Shown here: positions 1 through 5,114 of the stretch, piece by piece | Layout: each line of letters opens with the position of its first letter | Numbering within the stretch: position 1 is the first letter of the stretch | Assembly: GCA_965364735.1 (NCBI GenBank) | Contig: CBDTYW010000260.1 | Coordinates: 1-5,114, forward strand | Direction of reading: 5' to 3' | Length of the DNA: 5,114 nt | Source: CBDTYW01 sp965364735 | GTDB taxonomy: Bacteria; Actinomycetota; Nitriliruptoria; Nitriliruptorales; Nitriliruptoraceae | Notes under the pieces: model-generated | Told to the model about the DNA's origin: nothing | Seen by the model: the letters and a program-made list of their open reading frames with translations, nothing else | The model's database searches: none | Translations under genes and position numbers: made by a program

Positions 1-372
1 GCTCGCGAGCCGCTGGGCGAGGACGACGTCGAGACCGTCCGCGAGGTGCTCGGCCAGCGCCCGCTGGTACGGGTGCGCCCGCAGCCGAGGGTGCCCGCCC
101 AGGGACGCCCCGACATCCGGGCTGCCGTCGAACCACGTCCGGACGACGCCGGAGGCACGCAGCTGGTCGACGAGCCTCGAGAACCTCGGGCCCTGGGCGG
201 TGAAGAACTGCGCGCCGTGATCGAACGTCGCACCGTCCGGGCGCCACGTGGCGAGGCGGCCACCGACGGCCCGCCCCTTGTCGACGACGGTGACCTCGTG
301 GCCCGCGTCGCGCAGGTCGCGCGCCGCGAGGAGCCCCGCGATGCCTGCACCCACCACCAACACCGATGCCAT
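1..372 (-). CDS. Renalase-like FAD/NAD(P)-binding oxidoreductase, N-terminal part (3' end cut by window edge)
   Basis: This is the first 124 residues of a flavoprotein oxidoreductase that continues past the left edge. Seen: a Rossmann beta-alpha-beta start MASVLVVGAGIAGLLAAR with the dinucleotide motif G8-A-G10-I-A-G13, and an acidic residue at the end of strand 2 (D31 in VVDKG). These are followed by GGRLAT (37-42) and FDHGAQFFTA (50-59). The DKGR...GGRxAT...DHGAQxFTA series is typical of the predicted NAD/FAD-dependent oxidoreductases related to renalase and, more distantly, to flavin amine oxidases. FAD should bind non-covalently in the cytoplasm; the substrate cannot be told. Met at 372 is chosen because GAAGG at 385-381 lies 8 nt upstream. 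An in-frame ATG at 378 would share one base with the upstream stop (TGATG) but leaves only 2 nt to that ribosome binding site. It probably forms an operon with the EamA exporter. Family call is firm, function open. Confidence 0.9.
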   Translation of the reverse strand, partial: MASVLVVGAGIAGLLAARDLRDAGHEVTVVDKGRAVGGRLATWRPDGATFDHGAQFFTAQGPRFSRLVDQLRASGVVRTWFDGSPDVGASLGGHPRLRAHPYQRALAEHLADGLDVVLAQRLAS

Positions 373-377
373 GTCCA

Positions 378-1325
378 TCACCTTCGTCCGCTGCCGACGG
401 GGTTCGGCGACCGCGCCGGATCGGACCGGACGGTCCGCTGTGCGAGCCAGACGCCCGCGATGATGAGCGCTCCGCCGACGGGAACGTTCGCTCCGAACCG
501 TTCGCCCAACACCACGATCCCGGCGGTGACGCCGACGACGGGGATCAGGTAGGTGACGAGCGTCGCGTTCGTGGCCCCGACCCGCTCCATGAGCACGTAG
601 AAGACGAGGAAGGCGAGCCCGGTCCCGAAGATCCCGAGCGCTGCGAGCGATCCGATGGCCGTCAACGAGACGCGGCCCGGCAGCGGCGCCGGGCCCGTCG
701 CAGCGGCGAGCGGGACGAGGATCACGACCGACCACGCGAGCTGACCGAACGCGGTCGCCAAGGGGCGGACCCGACCCGTCACGAAGTGCCGCGCATAGAC
801 GGCGCCTGCCCCGTACATCAGCGTGGCTGACACCGCGACGACCAGCGCCACCGCCCGCTCGGGCGTGCCGAGCTCCGACGCGACGACCACGAGCGTTCCC
901 GCGACGGCGATCGCGAGACCGGCGAGCCGTCGGGTGGTGAGCGATTCCTGGCCGATCGCGACCGCGACGGTCAGGGTGGCGATCGGTGTGAGCGAGTTCG
1001 TCATCGCGGTGACGCCGGAGGGGAGGAACTGCTGGGCCCACGCGATCCCGACCCACGGGATCATGTTGGTCACCAACGCGAGGACGAGGAGGTGGCCCCA
1101 GACGACGCGTTCGCGCGGGATCTCGACGCCGCGCAGCCGGACGATGACGGCGAGGAGCACGCCGCCGAGCGTCACCCGCGCCGCGACGATCCACAGCGGG
1201 GTGACGTCAGCGACGGCGACCTTGATGAACAGGAATGACAGCCCCCACATGGCCGCCAGGGAGAACAGGAGCCCGAGGTCGCGAGGAGCGAAGGCGGAGG
1301 AGGTGCGCGGCTCGACGGTGTTCAT
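378..1325 (-). CDS. EamA-family (DMT superfamily) membrane transporter
   Basis: This is a complete 315-residue polytopic membrane protein, the usual length for the family. Ten hydrophobic segments lie near residues 17-37, 44-62, 76-96, 103-124, 133-150, 158-178, 190-208, 222-246, 253-273 and 280-297. They fall into two EamA repeats (about 15-150 and 158-297). Typical signatures are AAMWGLSFLFIKVA in helix 1, the Asn/Pro-containing TNSLTPI in helix 4, and a conserved Glu after helices 4 and 9 (E127 in GQES, E275 in LGER). Known members export amino acids, nucleosides or other metabolites across the inner membrane; substrate cannot be predicted here. The frame stays open far upstream, antisense to the peptidase gene, but homology begins only after ATG 1325. 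No clear ribosome binding site precedes that ATG, so a leaderless transcript is possible. A TTG at 1337 is a weaker alternative. The stop (380-378) touches the downstream oxidoreductase. Confidence 0.93.
   Translation of the reverse strand: MNTVEPRTSSAFAPRDLGLLFSLAAMWGLSFLFIKVAVADVTPLWIVAARVTLGGVLLAVIVRLRGVEIPRERVVWGHLLVLALVTNMIPWVGIAWAQQFLPSGVTAMTNSLTPIATLTVAVAIGQESLTTRRLAGLAIAVAGTLVVVASELGTPERAVALVVAVSATLMYGAGAVYARHFVTGRVRPLATAFGQLAWSVVILVPLAAATGPAPLPGRVSLTAIGSLAALGIFGTGLAFLVFYVLMERVGATNATLVTYLIPVVGVTAGIVVLGERFGANVPVGGALIIAGVWLAQRTVRSDPARSPNPVGSGRR
381..385 (-). promoter_or_regulatory. Ribosome binding site deciding the oxidoreductase start
   Basis: GAAGG on the minus strand lies 8 nt before ATG at 372 and only 2 nt before the in-frame ATG at 378. 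It sits inside the last codons of the EamA gene, so translation of the oxidoreductase is probably coupled to that of the exporter. The spacing favours the 372 start. Confidence 0.55.
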
Positions 1326-1418
1326 GCGGGCATTCAAGCCGACGCGGGTTCCCGTCGATGCAACGAGCACGCAGCGCGCGCCACCCCTCCGGCGTGCGGC
1401 GGACGCGGAAGCCAGCAC
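1326..1418. promoter_or_regulatory. Divergent intergenic region, presumed promoters for the EamA and M23/CWB2 genes
   Basis: The 93 bp between two divergently transcribed genes must hold both promoters unless they lie inside the genes. No strong -35/-10 pair is visible. On the minus strand, TTGAAT (1337-1332) ends 6 nt before the EamA ATG, which fits a weak -10 box of a leaderless transcript. An upstream TTGCAT-like hexamer (1363-1358) is 20 bp away, longer than ideal. No convincing operator or repeat was found. The location is solid; the promoter elements are speculative. Confidence 0.35.
1407..1411 (+). promoter_or_regulatory. Ribosome binding site of the M23/CWB2 gene
   Basis: GGAAG lies 7 nt before ATG 1419. 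It supports this start, which gives a complete secretion signal. Confidence 0.6.
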
Positions 1419-3398
1419 ATGCCTGTCACCACCCCTGATGCCCGTCCCGGATTCTTGCGCCGACTCGCCACGACCGCGCTGGCCGTCATGCTCGTGACGC
1501 CGGTCAGCGGCGCGGCCGCTGGGGAGAGCGACTACGAGCAGGTGCTCGACATCGCGTTCCCGACCATCGCCGGAGCCCGCTACTCCAACGACTACGCCGG
1601 TGCCCGAGGCGGCGGTACCCGCGTGCACAAGTCCACCGACGTCATCGCGCCCAAGCACTCGCCGGCCTACGCCGTCACCGACGGGACGATCTGCTACATC
1701 AACGGCATCGACGGACCGATGCCGAGCTGGGGGTACTCCCTCTCGGTCTGCGACGACGACGGGCATCGCTTCGCCTACCTGCACATCAACAACGACAACC
1801 CCGGGACCGATGACGGTCAGGGTGGTGTGGAGCACGCCTACGCGCCCGGGATCCGCAAGGGCGTCCGCGTCGTTCGCGGGCAGCTCATCGGGTGGGTCGG
1901 CGACTCCGGCAACGCCGAGAACACCACCGACCACATCCACTTCGAGATCCACGACGATCGCGTCACCGATCCGTACGGCGACAACCGGATCAACCCGTAC
2001 TTCTCCTTGAACGCGGCGCGAGAGCGCGGCGACTACCCGGACGGGACGAACCTGCCCGAGGCGCCGTCGCGTCGCGTTGCCGGGCAGGACCGCATCGAGA
2101 CGGCCATCGAGCTGTCGGCGTCCGGCTTCGACGCCGCGACCTGGGCCGTCCTCGCACCCAAGACGACGCCCGGTGAGGCGATCGTTGCCGGCCCGCTGGC
2201 CGACCACCTCGACGCTCCGGTCCTGACGACGCGCACGGACGCGCTGGACGAGCGGGTCGCGCTCGAGCTGCGCAGGCTCGGGGTGACCGACGTGCTCCTC
2301 ATCGGCGCAGCGTTCACGCCACAGGTGACCGAGGACCTGATCGCGCTCGGCATGGCCGCCGACTCCGTGGAGCTGATCGCCGGGACGGACGTCGTCGAGA
2401 CGTCCGTGCTCGTGGCCGAGCGTCTGTGGTCGCTCCAGGGACACGTCGACGGCGTGGACGCCGAGGTCTTCGAGATCGAGCGCGACACCCCAGCTCTGGC
2501 CGTCACGGAGCGAGCGGACCGCACTGACCAACGACTCCTCGACGGCGCGCGCATCTCCGGTGAGGTGCGGGTCAGCCTGATGGCGGTCGACACCGCCGCC
2601 ACGGTGACCTCGGTCTCGTTCCGCATCGACGACGCGACCTCGTCGGGCCCGGCCGTCCACACCGAGGTCTTCGCGCCCTACGACCTGCTCGGCACGTCCG
2701 GAGGCAACGTCGATGCCCCGCTCGCGCTGGACACCTTCTCGCTCGGCATCGGCGAGCACACCGTCACCGCGACGATCGAGTTCGCCTCTGATGCTCCGCT
2801 CACCACCTCCGCGACCTTCTTCGTCGGACGGCCAGCGAGCGACCGCGCAGCACTCGTCGCGAAGGGCTCGGACCCGGACGCCTCCCGGTCCTGGCCAGAC
2901 TCCCTCATGGCGTCCTACCACGGCTCGGCGCTGGACGTCCCGGTGCTGCTCGTGGCGCACGACACGATCGCCGTCTCCGTCCGGGACGCGCTCGGGGGGG
3001 CGTCGTCCGCGACGATCATCGGTGGCACGGCAGCCATCGGCGAGGCCCACGAAGTGGCCATCTCCGCCCGCGTCGGCACCGTGTCGAGGCTTGCCGGGGC
3101 GGACCGCTACGCCACCGCGCTCGCCGTGGTCGACGACCTCGATGGTCGCGGCCTGCTGACCGGCTCGTCCGTGTGGGTCGCCACGGGGCGCAACTGGCCC
3201 GACGCGGCGACCGCCGGAGCAGTCGTGGCGCGCTCGGGGGACCGGCTCGTGCTGGTCAACGGGTCCGGCTCGTCCGAGTCGGTGACCCAGCCGTGGCTGC
3301 GGAGCAACGCCGAGCGGATCGAGAACCTGCGCACGATCGGCGGTGCCGCGGCGATCGTCGACGACGTCCACACTCGGGTGGCGCGCGCCATCCTCTGA
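1419..3398 (+). CDS. Secreted M23 peptidase with three cell-wall-binding (CWB2) repeats and a nested Ig-like domain
   Basis: This 659-residue exported protein is predicted to cut peptidoglycan cross-links or bridges while held on the cell wall. A Sec-type signal peptide spans residues 1-34 (RR at 14-15, hydrophobic LATTALAVMLVTPV, likely cleavage after GAAA). The M23/LytM metallopeptidase domain is about 48-200. It has H70 and D74 (zinc ligands, HKSTD), YLH (H122), GDSGNAE (161-167) and HIH (H172 catalytic, H174 zinc ligand), so the site is complete, though the usual HxGxD Gly is Ser72. Cys92 and Cys111 could form a disulfide. CWB2 repeat 1 is 219-317 (starting RVAGQDRIETA). Repeat 2 starts at 318 (LIAGTDVVET), breaks near 340 and resumes at about 471-554. 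Repeat 3 is 555-659 (RLAGADRYATA...IGGAAAIVDD). An Ig-like beta-sandwich (about 344-470, with PYDLLGT and GEHTVTATI) fills the break. CWB2 units usually occur in threes and bind anionic wall polymers non-covalently. No LPXTG or C-terminal membrane anchor is present. Confidence 0.92.
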   Translation: MPVTTPDARPGFLRRLATTALAVMLVTPVSGAAAGESDYEQVLDIAFPTIAGARYSNDYAGARGGGTRVHKSTDVIAPKHSPAYAVTDGTICYINGIDGPMPSWGYSLSVCDDDGHRFAYLHINNDNPGTDDGQGGVEHAYAPGIRKGVRVVRGQLIGWVGDSGNAENTTDHIHFEIHDDRVTDPYGDNRINPYFSLNAARERGDYPDGTNLPEAPSRRVAGQDRIETAIELSASGFDAATWAVLAPKTTPGEAIVAGPLADHLDAPVLTTRTDALDERVALELRRLGVTDVLLIGAAFTPQVTEDLIALGMAADSVELIAGTDVVETSVLVAERLWSLQGHVDGVDAEVFEIERDTPALAVTERADRTDQRLLDGARISGEVRVSLMAVDTAATVTSVSFRIDDATSSGPAVHTEVFAPYDLLGTSGGNVDAPLALDTFSLGIGEHTVTATIEFASDAPLTTSATFFVGRPASDRAALVAKGSDPDASRSWPDSLMASYHGSALDVPVLLVAHDTIAVSVRDALGGASSATIIGGTAAIGEAHEVAISARVGTVSRLAGADRYATALAVVDDLDGRGLLTGSSVWVATGRNWPDAATAGAVVARSGDRLVLVNGSGSSESVTQPWLRSNAERIENLRTIGGAAAIVDDVHTRVARAIL

Positions 3399-3415
3399 TC
3401 GGTGCGTTCCGGTAC

Positions 3416-3440
3416 ACCTCGTCGTCCCCGACGCCGAGGT
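3416..3440 (+). promoter_or_regulatory. Hairpin overlapping the hydrolase ribosome binding site (possible terminator or translational control element)
   Basis: The 25 nt fold as ACCTCG / CGAGGT (3416-3421 with 3435-3440) around CGTC / GACG (3423-3426 with 3430-3433). There is one T/C mismatch and a CCC loop: ten pairs, eight of them G-C or within G-C rich runs. It starts 17 nt after the stop of the peptidase gene. The 3' arm contains the GAGGT that serves the GTG at 3451. No T-tract follows, so a classic intrinsic terminator is not supported. Sequestration of the ribosome binding site is an alternative. The pairing is seen directly; the function is inferred. Confidence 0.4.
3436..3440 (+). 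promoter_or_regulatory. Ribosome binding site deciding the GTG start of the hydrolase
   Basis: GAGGT lies 10 nt before GTG 3451. It is the only fair Shine-Dalgarno match near a possible in-frame start in the gap after the peptidase gene. It lies in the 3' arm of a hairpin and may be masked in the transcript. Confidence 0.5.
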
Positions 3441-3450
3441 CCTGCCACCC

Positions 3451-4335
3451 GTGGACACCGCCCCCGCCTGGTTCCAGCACGCCATCGCCACGACGCCCCG
3501 CAGCGGGCGCGCCGACATCGACGGTGCACGGATCCACTGGCTCGGCTGGGGAGAGCGTGGCCGTCCGGGGATCGTGCTGGTCCACGGGGGAGCGGCCCAT
3601 GCGCGGTGGTGGAGCCACATCGCCCCGTTCCTGACGTCGAGCTATCACGTCGTCGCGATCGATCTGTCCGGTCATGGCGACTCCGACTGGCGCGAGGAGT
3701 ACTCCGGCGAGACGTGGGCGCGTGAGGTCGTCGAGATCGCCGCCTCGGACGGGATGGTCGGGTCGCCGGTCATCGTCGGTCACTCGATGGGCGGAGGTGT
3801 CGCGATGACCGCGGCTGCGCTCTTCCCCGACGACGTCCCGGGCATCGTCATCGTCGACACGCCGGTCACGAAGCCGGACCCGGAGTCCGATGGACGCGGC
3901 TCCGGCCGAATGCTCCGCAACCCGAAGCGTTACCCAACGCTGGAGGAGGCGAAGCAGCACTTCCACCTCGTGCCGCCCCAGCCCTTCGATGACCCGCACC
4001 TGCGGGACTGGGTGGCCGGCAGCTCGCTGCGCCAGACCGAGGACGGGGACTGGGCATGGAAGTTCGACCCGGCGATGCCGCGAAGCCGCAGCGGACCGGC
4101 CTGGAGCGAGATGCTGGCCCAGGTCCGGTGCCGGGTGGCGGTCTTCCACGGCGAGCTGTCCGCGATCGTCAACGCCGACGTCAACGCCTACATGAACGAC
4201 CTGCTCGGCCGGACCGCTCCCTTCGTGGAGATCCCGCAGGCGCACCATCACCTCATCCTCGACCAGCCGCTCGCGTTCGTGGCCGCGTTGCGCGCGATCC
4301 TCGCTGACTGGGAGCACTCGATGCCGCGACGCTGA
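3451..4335 (+). CDS. Alpha/beta hydrolase (serine-type)
   Basis: This is a 294-residue cytoplasmic alpha/beta-hydrolase fold enzyme of normal family length with no signal peptide. Order of elements: strand RIHWLGWG (27-34), oxyanion loop VHGG (44-47), AIDLSGHGDSD (69-79), nucleophile elbow VGHSMGG with Ser112, strand IVIVDTP (132-138), a cap region of about 140-215, strand VAVFHGELS (229-237), and the C-terminal HHHLILDQP with His266 as the probable catalytic His. The acid position after strand 7, usually GxxD, reads GELS (Ser237), so the acid may instead be Asp135 after strand 6. Ser as nucleophile rules out a haloalkane dehalogenase; an esterase, lactonase or C-C hydrolase role is open. GTG 3451 is chosen because GAGGT precedes it and it gives the usual N-terminus. 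An ATG at 3343 in frame would overlap the peptidase gene and add a low-complexity leader. The gene lies 52 nt after the peptidase gene and may be co-transcribed with it. Confidence 0.88.
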   Translation: MDTAPAWFQHAIATTPRSGRADIDGARIHWLGWGERGRPGIVLVHGGAAHARWWSHIAPFLTSSYHVVAIDLSGHGDSDWREEYSGETWAREVVEIAASDGMVGSPVIVGHSMGGGVAMTAAALFPDDVPGIVIVDTPVTKPDPESDGRGSGRMLRNPKRYPTLEEAKQHFHLVPPQPFDDPHLRDWVAGSSLRQTEDGDWAWKFDPAMPRSRSGPAWSEMLAQVRCRVAVFHGELSAIVNADVNAYMNDLLGRTAPFVEIPQAHHHLILDQPLAFVAALRAILADWEHSMPRR

Positions 4336-4356
4336 CCGAGCTGCTCATCGTCGCGG
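4324..4356. terminator. Candidate bidirectional terminator between convergent genes
   Basis: Perfect 8-bp arms CCGCGACG (4324-4331) and CGTCGCGG (4349-4356) enclose a 17-nt loop containing both stop codons of the convergent hydrolase and kinase genes. There is no T-tract on either strand, and GC-rich inverted repeats are common by chance in such DNA, so this is only a candidate. It is placed where a shared terminator would be expected. Confidence 0.3.
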
Positions 4357-5114
4357 GAGCACCACCTCGACCGCCACGCCGCCGAGGTCGGAGTCGACGA
4401 CCCGCATCTGCCCGCCGTGGCGCTGCACGATCGTGAGGCAGGTCGAGAGGCCGAGCCCCGCGCCGTCGACGTCTCCGTCGATCTGGAGTCCGTGCTCGAA
4501 CACCTCGTCACGTCGGTTCGCCGGGATCCCGACGCCGGCATCCGCGACGACGAGGACGGTCGCCCCCGGTTCGTCGCGCGCGGTGATCCGGACCTCCGGG
4601 GCTGCGTCGCCCCGGCGGTACTTCACGGCGTTCGCAACGAGGTTCTGGACCACCTGTGCGAGGAGGACGGGGTCGCCCCAGAGGACGGCGGAGCCGGTCT
4701 CGTCGGCGACCTCGGCGTTGACCAGGTCGAGCTCGCCGGAGAGGGCTTCGATGCCGGCAGCCACGAGATCGGGCACGACGATCCGGCTTCTCACGACCGG
4801 ATGCGACATCGACTTCGCGTGCTGGAGCAGCGCGTCCACGGTCGTTGCGGTTCGGTGCGCGCCTCGGAGGGCGATCGCCTCCAGCCGCCGGCGTCCGGCG
4901 GCGTCCGTGATGCTGTCGAGCGTCGCCAAGGACGCAGCGACGACCGAGACGGAGGCCTTGATGTCATGAGCCACCCGACCGGCGAAGCGCTCGAGCTCGA
5001 CGTTCTGGAGGTCGAGGTCGGCGAGCCGGTCCTTCACGCTCGACAGCTCCGCGTGCAGCTCGGCGTGCGCCCGCTGGTGTCCGCGCCCGATGAGGATCCC
5101 GCTGAGCCCGACGG
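4345..5114 (-). CDS. Sensor histidine kinase, C-terminal catalytic part (5' end cut by window edge)
   Basis: The last 255 residues of a membrane histidine kinase are visible; the frame stays open to the right edge. Counting from Val at 5112, residues 1-9 (VGLSGILIG) look like the end of a membrane helix. They are followed by a charged, coiled-coil-like linker (about 10-44, with HAELHAEL). The HisKA dimerization domain has the phospho-acceptor His49 in VAHDIKASV. The HATPase_c domain follows with N-box QNLVANAVKY (Asn157, Asn161), G1 box DAGVGIP (191-197), F-box Phe205 and G2 box GAGLGLS (217-223). The protein should autophosphorylate at His49 and pass phosphate to a response regulator, which is not in the window. 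The H-box has Ser where the common HDLxxPL pattern has Pro. A GTG at 5037 is not taken as the start because helix and linker coding continues above it. The sensor domain and signal are unknown. Confidence 0.92.
   Translation of the reverse strand, partial: VGLSGILIGRGHQRAHAELHAELSSVKDRLADLDLQNVELERFAGRVAHDIKASVSVVAASLATLDSITDAAGRRRLEAIALRGAHRTATTVDALLQHAKSMSHPVVRSRIVVPDLVAAGIEALSGELDLVNAEVADETGSAVLWGDPVLLAQVVQNLVANAVKYRRGDAAPEVRITARDEPGATVLVVADAGVGIPANRRDEVFEHGLQIDGDVDGAGLGLSTCLTIVQRHGGQMRVVDSDLGGVAVEVVLPRR

Noticed and set aside
1..10. Perfect 10-bp palindrome at the left edge.
   Set aside because: It lies within the oxidoreductase coding sequence and is expected by chance in GC-rich DNA.
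46..830. Plus-strand open frames at 46-552 and 366-830.
   Set aside because: They are antisense to the oxidoreductase and exporter, have low-complexity composition and show no recognisable motif.
3343..3450. Upstream ATG extension of the alpha/beta hydrolase.
   Set aside because: It would overlap the peptidase gene by 56 nt and add a non-conserved leader. GTG 3451 with an upstream GAGGT gives the normal N-terminus.
1326..3620. Very long open frame on the minus strand that extends the EamA frame antisense through the whole peptidase gene.
   Set aside because: Its translation is Arg/Gly/Asp/Val-rich with no domain, while the plus strand encodes clear M23 and CWB2 domains. Long antisense frames are expected in GC-rich genes; homology in this frame starts only at ATG 1325.
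3256..4317. 353-residue minus-strand frame antisense to the alpha/beta hydrolase.
   Set aside because: It has no domain and biased composition; the plus strand carries an intact Ser/His hydrolase with all fold motifs.
4970..5037. GTG at 5037 as the start of a short cytoplasmic histidine kinase.
   Set aside because: The frame stays open to the window edge and encodes a helix end and coiled-coil linker typical of membrane kinases.
1..5114. tRNA, rRNA, CRISPR, insertion sequence, phage or toxin-antitoxin signals.
   Set aside because: No direct repeat arrays, terminal inverted repeats, cloverleaf-like segments or related protein motifs were seen; coding density is high throughout.

Overview
The window is about 70% G+C and shows strong G/C bias at third codon positions. 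It carries a secreted M23 peptidase joined to cell-wall-binding type 2 (CWB2) repeats, a GTG start and tightly packed genes. This suggests a high-GC Gram-positive (Actinomycetota) chromosome. A deep-branching actinobacterial lineage rich in CWB2 proteins, such as Nitriliruptoria or Euzebya-like bacteria, is a guess from gene content and was not tested. There is no RNA gene, insertion sequence, phage gene, CRISPR array or other sign of a mobile region.

Layout, left to right. (1) The minus strand at 1-372 holds the N-terminal 124 residues of a renalase-like FAD/NAD(P)-binding oxidoreductase that runs off the left edge. (2) The minus strand at 378-1325 holds a complete ten-helix EamA/DMT-family exporter. 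Its stop abuts or overlaps the start of the oxidoreductase, so the two probably form one operon. (3) A divergent intergenic region of about 93 bp lies at 1326-1418. (4) The plus strand at 1419-3398 holds a secreted M23 (LytM-type) peptidoglycan endopeptidase followed by three CWB2 repeats. The second repeat is split by an inserted Ig-like domain. (5) The plus strand at 3451-4335 holds a serine-type alpha/beta hydrolase starting at GTG. Its ribosome binding site sits in the 3' arm of a 25-nt hairpin in the 52-nt gap. (6) The minus strand at 4345-5114 holds the C-terminal catalytic half of a membrane histidine kinase, converging on the hydrolase with only 9 nt between stop codons. Its true start lies beyond the right edge.

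The genes do not form an obvious single pathway. The oxidoreductase and exporter are likely co-transcribed. The cell-wall hydrolase and alpha/beta hydrolase share a strand and may be co-transcribed, possibly with translation of the second gene controlled by the hairpin. The histidine kinase is a separate unit whose partner regulator is not visible. I found no convincing new multi-gene system. The most notable points are the nested Ig-in-CWB2 architecture, the hairpin over the hydrolase ribosome binding site, and several departures from usual active-site motifs (HxSxD in the M23 domain, no Asp at the usual acid position of the hydrolase, and no Pro in the kinase H-box).
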